DNA from: Porogramme epimiltina
Lineage: Eukaryota; Basidiomycota; Agaricomycetes; Polyporales; Polyporaceae
Length of the DNA stretch: 64,000 nt
Assembly (NCBI GenBank): GCA_900155495.1
Contig: FTLJ01000395.1
Coordinates: 124,001 to 188,000 of the forward strand
Direction: 5' to 3'
Shown here: in pieces, positions 56,431 to 64,000 of the stretch
Layout of the letters: each line of letters opens with the position of its first letter
Numbering within the stretch: the stretch's first letter is position 1
Notes under the pieces: model-generated
The model's database searches: none
What the model was told of the DNA's origin: nothing
What the model saw: only the letters and a program-made list of their open reading frames with translations
Made by a program: the position numbers and the translations under genes

Positions 56431-59400
56431 CAGTCCTTGCGCGCCGCGCGCGCCTTGTCCGCCGCCTGCGGGTCGATGGGCAGCAGCTTCTTCGCGAGCC
56501 CGCCCCCGCCGCTCGCCCCGGCGCCGTACCGGTCGCGGATGAGCCGTGGCCGCTTGGGCGCCTGCGTCACTGGCTCGCCGCCGTTGCCCGTGACCTCTGG
56601 CGCGTCCCTCTCACGATCTGGGGGAGAGAGAGAAACGGGGGGTCAGTCAGGATATAGGGGAAGAGGAGGGGATACCCACCTGCGATGGTGCGCTTCCTGC
56701 CGCCGTCGCTGCGGTCGTCGTCGAGCGGCTTGCGGTCGCGCTCGCCCGCGGATGCGGGGGCCAGCGCCGCGGTGCGCGCCGACGACGGCTCACGCTCGCC
56801 AATGCGCGCGCGGAGGCTGCCCCCGCTCGGCTCCGGCGCGACGGGGGCGGATGTAGGTGCGGGGCCGTTCCCGTTCGGTGGCGGCTGGTCGCGCTTCCAC
56901 CCCTCGCGGTCGCGGGGTTCGCGGGGCTCTCGGTCCCTGTCCCGGTCACGGTCGCGCTCGCGCGCGTCGGACGGCTTGCGTGCGCCGTCGCCCGACGTCA
57001 TCGCGCGCGGCGCTGAGGGCGTCGACGGGGGGAGCGTCTTCGCAGAGGTGGGGCCCTCCGGGATGCGCTTGTCGCCGAGCTGTGGCGCCTGTGAGCGGAG
57101 GAGCCGGGGAGGTCGAGAGGGCGCGGAGACGTACCTTGGTGTCGATCGAGAGGCCCTTGCCGTCGCCGTCGGCCGCGTCGCGGTCCTTCCTGCGGCGGTC
57201 CGAGTCGCGCGCGCCGCGCTCGTGGTCCTTGTCCGCCCCGCGGCGCGGCCGCTCGTCGTGGTGCCCGTCCTTGCGGGAGGAGCGCTTCGAAGGGCGATCC
57301 GCCTTGTCTTCAGCATGAGCGAACAACGGAGGAGACCTGCCCGGAGCTGGACGCACCTCGTCGTCTCCCCGCCGCCGCTTCCCCAGCGAGTCCTCCCCGC
57401 GGTGGCGGCCCGCCTCGCGTCCGTTGTCGGGCCTCGTCGGCAGCCCGCGCTCGTCCGGCGTGGCGTTCGCCCCCGTCGCGGTGTTGGAGCCGCGCCCGGA
57501 GCCCTCTCGGTCTTTCCGACTTTCCCGGTCCCGCTCCTTGTCGTCCCGCCGGTGCCGGTCGCGGTCCCTGTCGCGGTCACGGTCCCGTTCGCGATGCGGC
57601 TCGCGGTGCCGGTCTGGCTCGCGATCGCGCTCTCGCTCACGTTCCTTGTCGCGGTCCCGCTCCCTTTCACGATCCCGGTCCCGGTCTCGACGGTCCCGGT
57701 CGCCATGCCTGTCCCGACGGTCCCGGTCGCGATCGCCTTCCTTCTCGCGCTCCTCGCGTGCGGCACGCCGCTCGTTGCGTGCGCTCTCCCGGCGGGAGAT
57801 GTCACGTTCAGGGCGAGTGTCGCGATCCTGCCGCTTGTCGTCGAGCTTGTCGCGAGGAGGTCGACGGTCCCCGCTCGCGCGCGATTCCGAGCTTGGGTTC
57901 CGAGTGCCTGGCCGGCTCGTCGGGGAGGGAGACCTGCGGCGGGGCGACGGAGCCCGGGGCGCTCCTGTCTGCCCACGGGGTTCTGTCGGAGGGTGGCCGT
58001 CGTTCTTCTCGCTGCCGTTCGTCGTGATCCTTGACTGCTTGGCAGTCTCACGTAATTCCTGGGCGGAAGGGGTCTGACTGGGCACGGCCGGAGGGGGCAT
58101 GTGTTGCTGGAGATCCGGCCGAGGGGGTATGCCGTGAACGCCCCGGGGAGAGCTGGGAAGCGGTTTAGTGGCTGCGGCGCGGACGGCCATGGGTTGATTC
58201 GGAGTTGGAGGTCGCGAGCCACGCAGTTCTTGACTGAGGGAAGGAGGGATGGGAGAGGGAACCTTGAGTGCAGTTGGGGCAACCAAGTTGTCTCTTGGGG
58301 GAGGTTGGTCGACGTCCATTGCGTCGCCCGGCGCCTGCTTGTTCTCCTCATTGGACCTGGTATCCGGCCTTACCCTCTTGACAACCTCTGGACGCGGTAT
58401 GCTGTCCAAAGCCAGCCTCGTAGAATTGGGAGTACTGCTACGATCTGTCGGGGCAGGTGCGTCCGAGTTGGGGTGAGTTTTGGGCGCGGACGGGGCAGAC
58501 GATGTCGAGGGTAGTCTACGGGCATCAGGAGGAGCAGCGTTCGATGCAGTTGGCGTGCCGACACGGGGTGTCTCTGGCTGCGTCGGAGCCCTCGCATGAG
58601 TAGTGGCCTGAGACGGTCCTCAGATAAGTCTTCGCGAAGATCTTGAAACCTGAATATCTCACCTTCTGGAGGATGGGTAGCTCCCACTCCTTCCTCCGTT
58701 TATCCAAGCTTGACCGATATCTTGTGTTCCAGAGTTAGTACTGATACACTAAAGTCAATATATAGGAAGACATACGCGTTTGCGAGGATCTTGAGGTCGT
58801 TGCGCTGCTCGTGCTCCAACAATTTCTCAACTGCCTTCCACACCATGATACCGCTGTAATCGTAGACTTTGGCAATGGGGAACACCGGGAGGATTTCCTT
58901 CAGCACGACGATGGTGTTGTAGACATGCATAAAGTCTCCACTCTTGACACAGTCCTCCAGACACTGACGAAAGCGTTACATCGCGTCTCTCGTGAGGTGA
59001 GGCGTCAAAACGTACCTTCGCCACTTTCTTGTGCCACTTGCGAAGGACGAGCTGGAATTCGCTCCAAGGCATCAAGACGGACTTCGGCTCGCCAGGTCTG
59101 CGATTTTCGAACCCTGGCAAGGCTACGGGCTGGCTACCGCCCTTCGCGTGATTCTCTTGATTGAATAACTGCTCGTCCCCGTGCCACCTCAATAGATCGG
59201 CGAGGATACCATGGAGGAAGCGACCTAGATCATACAAGTGAGTCGCCTGGGAGATATAGATGCGAAATCGAACACACCGTAGTTGCGAACTTCGTACTCG
59301 CTGCACGAGAAGAGGACAACCTTGACGTTGTCTCCCAAGATCTACGCCGAGCTTATTGTGAGCACCAGTGTTTTAGTCGAGTAGAGCACGCATACCTTGT

Positions 59401-62400
59401 CGTAACACTGCAGGGTCGAAAACCCGGGTGTGCCGTGCGAGTGCATAGCCTTGATGAACTGGACGCAAAAATCGGCATCCATCGGGGAGAGGAGGCATCT
59501 CGGCTGGATGCATTGCTCGATGATGTATCCCGCGAGCGCGCCCCTGACAGGATCTACCACGACGATTAGCTCTCCCGAATTACGCGGAAACCTCTGAACG
59601 CTCACTGTGCGCGAACCAATGCTGCTTCTCCCGCGCAAGACGCTTAATGGTGAAAGAGCGGGACGCCGTCTGGTCCTTGAGCTCGCTTCGAAGCATGGCC
59701 ATGACACCCTCGATCTTCCTCTGCCTATCCCTATGCGGGCCGGCGGTGTTACGCTTCTCCCGATCGGAAGAGCGGGATGCAAGGTTGGCCATCGATTCTT
59801 CGGACCGCGCGAGAGCCCGCAATGAATGGTACTCCTCTTCGTATCTCGCCGTCGGCGGAGAAAGGTCGTACGTGGACAGCTGCCAGAACGTGAGGTAGAA
59901 CGCAGGACTGAGAGCTGCGTCAGCTCATGTTCCCGTCCTTGACCAGCAAAACTCACCCAATGATTTCGTAGGCACTTGCGGGGATGATCTTCTTGACGTC
60001 GTCGAACAGCGCGTAGAGCTCGGGAAGCCACGGGTTCTGAGAATAATGGATAAGACGGCGCTCGCAAAAATGACCTAGATGCGACGAACCTCAGGTGGTG
60101 CAGGAGGTTTCTCCTCAACCGACTCCATAACAACATCTCCGCTTTGGGACGCAGACACAGTCGGTTTAGCGTCGCTTGTGGTTTCTACGGTAGAAGCGTT
60201 CTCCGCGGCAGGATTGGGAGAAGCTACGCGCGAAGCGGTGACGTTTGGCTCGCGCTTGGCAGTGAGCGCCGCCTTCAGTCTCTTCTCGGCCTCCTCACTG
60301 GCGATGCGTTCCTTCTCCTGTAAAGCAAGGGCCGAGGCCTGCGACGCAGGAATGAGCGGTCCGGCGGCATTGGGCAGGCTGACGGGTAAATGCGTACGAG
60401 GAGGGCGGCATTGAGGATGGGACGGTATATTTGCATGCAGATCGGCGCGCAAATGCCGTACTTCTCTCCGAGGTCGGCCAGCGGCGGAACGATGTTCTTG
60501 CTGTACTCTTCGAAGGGTATAATCGCGGGCGTCGTGAGCAGGTCGAGGTACTGAAGAAGTACTCCATGGGTCTGTAACGAAAAGTTGAGGGCGAGCGAGA
60601 CGATGGAGGATGCTGTTAACTCACCGTATCGAACAAACTGGCGAGAGACTTGAGGTGGGCATCAGGGGCTTGGAATACGCACGACTGTCGTTGCTGAGCG
60701 ATCTGGATGAGGAGGGGTCGCGCAAGCCCTTCCTTGATGAGAGTTTGTCCAAGTCGGGTGTTCGCCTTCGTTGAATTCTCATTCGGATCCTGGCGAGCAC
60801 CACGGGTTGCGGACGCGATGGCCTCGACACGCAGAGTGGGACCACCTGCCATCGCAGCAATCGCTGCGTCCCCAAGGGTCGGAAGAGGCTCGATGCCGGC
60901 CATCCTCCAGATGAGTTCGCGGAAAATGATGATGTCAGTCGTGACTCCGTTGTGCAGCTGGTGGACGATATATTTAAGGAGAGAAGGGAGGTCGGCATTG
61001 TAACGACTGTAGAGCATCCCCGTAAAGGACGAGAGATCTAAAACGACGTGAGTGCAGGGTTCACAAGGAACAATGATATACGCACTGAGGAGCCAGTCCG
61101 AAGAATGCACCCCATCGTCTTTGACGCGTTCCTTGTTCGGGTTGGCGAGAGCGTCGATAATGACGTACACAAGTACATCGAAGCCCATCATGGTGATGAA
61201 CCGGAGGGACTGGAGGATGACACTTGCGAGGTTCTCGTACGCCATGAGCTGGTTCACCGCGTTCGTAAAGAAGATGCAGGGGTTCCCGTTGGCGAGCTTC
61301 GCAATCGTCGCGGCGAGGGTCTCCACAGTCTGGTGTGACACCCGACGCATGATGCCCTTTGCCTCGCGATCGGCCTGGGCGAACCGGATTCGGAGCTCTG
61401 GATGCGACTTGTACATACTCGCCTTCCACTCGCCGTACAGCTGCCATCTAGTCATCGTCTCGTACTGTCTGACGATGTTCCATATATCCACGGTGCAAAC
61501 GGCATTCCCGCGCATGAGAGACAGGCAAGGTAGGAAGTAGAGGCGGATGACTTTGAGCCAGAAGACCATGATCGGGTTGCTGGGATCCGGGAGGCCGATT
61601 TGCTTCTTTGTTGTGGGATCCAGTTCGCACTACAGAGCTTACGTTAAAACGCTGTCGCAGATGGAAACTATAGACTCACGATAGTGGAGATATGCTGTCT
61701 ACCGATCCTTGCAAACTTCGTCAGGACTGCTGGGTCGCGTGAGATGTGCAGCCCGATGAAGCGCAACAAGGGTTCCACGACGTCGTCGAGGTCATCAAAG
61801 GAGGAGCACACAGGAACGCGGGACGCCCAGTCCGGGAAAAAGAACACGAATTCGATCGTGCTTGTGACCGGAGGTGTTGGTGCGATGAGCGACAGTTGCT
61901 GCCTGCGCACAGGAGGAGGCACGACACCCGTAGCGCCGTAACGGGCCCGGGGTGTCGTAAACGACGCCAGCTTCTCTTTCGTAGAAGCAGTGGGAACGCC
62001 GACGTCCACGCTCGTGTCGTACAGTCGCGCGAACGAATGGTGCACGACCCTGATCATCAAGTCAGCAAGCTCGGGGTACGCATCTACCATCCAAGGGAAT
62101 TTGGATAGGATCGTTAGGGCGGGGCGCAGCGCGCCCACGGAAAGCAGCGCATGTACGAGACCAAGCTTCTGGCTTGGTGCGGGCTTGGGTGGTTCCTCCT
62201 TCTTAGGTTCCGGAGCTGGTTGTCGCGCTCTCGAGCCGGGGGGGCCGGACTCCAGGGGTGCGGCCATGGCGAGCTGGCTGACTTTCGCGCCTGCTATGCG
62301 TCCATCTACGCTCGAAAGATAAGCTTTATAGAAGACGTCCATGTCTTCGTCTGCAGGGCCAATCTGCCATGGACTTTCAGTTGACGAGCTGGTCCATCTG

Positions 62401-63823
62401 TGACAGGCGCTACTTACATGGGGATACAAGTCTTCCAAAGTCAGGAAACCCTCTCTTATTAAGATGGCCGTCATGAGATAGAGGTTCCGAGGCACCGTTT
62501 CCGTTACTTCGGGCGACTATATTTCGTTTAGCAGGTGCGTAGAGGGGGCGACGGCACTAGAGTGCTCACTTGGTAATAAGTGAACTTGAAACCAAGCACT
62601 TGCGCCAGGACGCGAGCATTACTGCTGTCAGCGACGGCAGAGTGGACACCAGCCTGCTCTTCCGCAAGCCTGAGCACTTCATCGAGACTCATTCCCCGGT
62701 ATTGCTCGGGATCGGGCTCAACCGCCATATCTTCTTGCTTGACATGCGAGCGTCTTCGGCCACCCCATGGAGAGAAAGAAAGTAGAGAGAGGAAAAAGGC
62801 GTGGTGAGTGGCAAGGTGGACCGAGAACACGTCAAGGATGACGTCCAGAGCGCGATTAGGGTCGAGATCAAAGTACCCAATGAGGCCCAGGGCCCGCTCC
62901 CATGTGGGGCGTGCGCGAGCTTGGATAGCCTCGAGAGACTCGACAGGATATCCGGTTGCGGGGGAGTGAGGTGGACCGAGGTTACTTGTAAGCTCAGTTG
63001 TGAGCTTGCTGTACCCCTCCGACTGCTCGCGTAGCAGGTTGAATTTGTTCTGCTTGTAGCTGCAGTTGGATTAGAAATTCGTTTATTTCCCGGATGTATG
63101 AGAACTCACAAGAGACCCGTGCGCGTCCGGATTTCCTTCCTCTCAAACGCCAATTTGTCTGCAATGAGCCCGACAGTGGCAACAAGGCCCAGGTCAAGGC
63201 GCTCGCGACAGATGTCCGGGTCGAGGACGCCAATGATCTTGGAGAATACTGTCTAGCCCAATAACAAAGCCCACTAGACACGGAAATAACGCACCAGGAG
63301 CCTCCGAATGAGTGTTACCATAGTCTCCTTGTCCGCCTCGGCATTATCCTTGGCCTTGACGGCTTGCGCCACAGTAGTGGGGGATAGCTCGCCCTGTTCA
63401 GCGGCACTGGCCGCGTTCTTCGCGTCGCCGAGGACCTCCTCAAGTTCCGCATCGATGGCCCAGAGGATGTCCACTAGAACTTCTCCAAACGCCGCGATAT
63501 TGGGGTTCTTGTCCGTGCCGGACGAGGAGGAGGGGAGGTGATCGACAACAGACTGAATGAAGGCGACCAAGGAGTCCACAGAAAGCGGATTTTTAGGAGA
63601 CCAAGAGGCAAGGGTAGCAGCAAGTAGCGCATGGTAGACTGTCGTGAGCGTAACATTGCAGTCGGGGTCGTAGGGGTTGGAATGGGGGGCGGCCACCAGG
63701 TTACGACTGCCACCAAGGTATGTGAGTGGGATGAGCTGCAGCCGACACTACGACGCACCATTCTGCGTCTCCGCCACCTTCCCAATTCTCCAAAAATCTC
63801 TGAGTCGTCTCCAGGATATCCAT
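56431..63823 (-). CDS. THO2: THO2 (THOC2), THO/TREX mRNA-export complex scaffold
   Basis: Largest THO subunit, coupling transcription to mRNA packaging and export. Exon 1 begins MDILETTQRFLENWEGGGDA, followed by AAPHSNPYDPDCNVTLTTVY and AFGEVLVDILWAIDAELEEV. Then PRNLYLMTAILIREGFLTLE, GLVHALLSVGALRPALTILS, DWASRVPVCSSFDDLDDVVE, NPIMVFWLKVIRLYFLPCLS, IRRVSHQTVET-like block (actual IMRRVSHQTVETLAATIAKL), SSFTGMLYSRYNADLPSLLK, LIWRMAGIEPLPTLGDAAIA and AYEIIGPAFYLTFWQLSTYD follow. The C-terminal THOC2 domain includes LMPWSEFQLVLRKWHKKVAK and FMHVYNTIVVLKEILPVFPI. A long disordered tail rich in RD and RE dipeptides (about 57,200-57,800) ends AKKLLPIDPQAADKARAARK-D. Around 2,000 residues and many introns. 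Confidence 0.93.
57480..57790 (-). repeat. THO2: Arg-Asp/Arg-Glu dipeptide repeat region of THO2
   Basis: Near-continuous RD, RE and RH dipeptides in the coding strand, for example RDRDRRDRHGDRDRRDRDRD. Mixed-charge low-complexity segments of this kind are common in nuclear-speckle proteins. Confidence 0.85.
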
Positions 63824-64000
63824 GCGAGACGAGGGGGGTACGGAAGGGAAAGACGATGGACGAGCAATGGCCGACGCGCGACCGGGGCCGGCGCACTCGT
63901 TGTGGCGAAGGCGGGTGTTTGACCATGTTTGTCGCCGCAGAATAGACGCCTATCATCCGCCTTATACTGTGACGGCGGGCGATGACGGCTCCCAGACGAC

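Noticed and set aside
56685..58034. 449-residue + strand open frame
   Set aside because: Antisense to the THO2 tail; its content mirrors the RD/RE repeats and has no domain.
1..64000. CRISPR arrays, bacterial operons, rRNA or tRNA genes
   Set aside because: No spaced direct repeats or rRNA-like blocks were seen. No convincing tRNA cloverleaf was found by eye. Intron structure shows the DNA is eukaryotic.

Overview
The window is nuclear DNA from a filamentous basidiomycete, most likely an Agaricomycete of the wood-decay type. Genes are closely packed on both strands and cut by many short introns (about 50-65 nt, GT-AG). Several families point to this group: a DUF6533-type seven-helix protein, a GH79 glucuronidase and a barwin-like DPBB secreted protein. 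No genus is assigned. All calls rest on reading translations by eye; no database search was run. Exon borders were inferred from splice sites plus frame and family conservation.

Left part (1-24.2 kb): ALG8 (+), IMP4 (+), two tandem GNAT acetyltransferases (-), aspartyl aminopeptidase (-) divergent from the SSU-processome protein UTP12/DIP2 (+), a secreted DPBB protein (-), a Cys/Met-metabolism PLP enzyme (+), an SR-type splicing factor (+), a LOA1/VPS66-like acyltransferase (-), MDM10 (+) and an intronless RGG-rich protein (-).

Middle part (24.2-35 kb): SmG (+), then the only gene-poor, lower-GC stretch, which holds a DUF6533 protein (-), then a membrane-tailed GH79 enzyme (-), the ER SNARE UFE1/syntaxin-18 (+) and a TVP38-family membrane protein (-).

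Right part (35-64 kb): a very large DDX60-like RNA helicase (+) followed by an unrecognised gene (+), PEX12 (+), PHO81 (+), an unusual half-size ABC transporter (-), GTP cyclohydrolase I (+) and THO2 (-), which fills the last 7.4 kb and starts inside the window.

Most genes are housekeeping: N-glycosylation, ribosome biogenesis, splicing and mRNA export, organelle contact and import, phosphate sensing and pterin synthesis. They do not form an operon or metabolic cluster. The best candidates for new biology are the DDX60-like helicase with its unknown neighbour, the ABC protein with low-complexity inserts inside its nucleotide-binding domain, the acyltransferase lacking the usual HX4D dyad, and the GNAT pair that differs by a lost stop codon.
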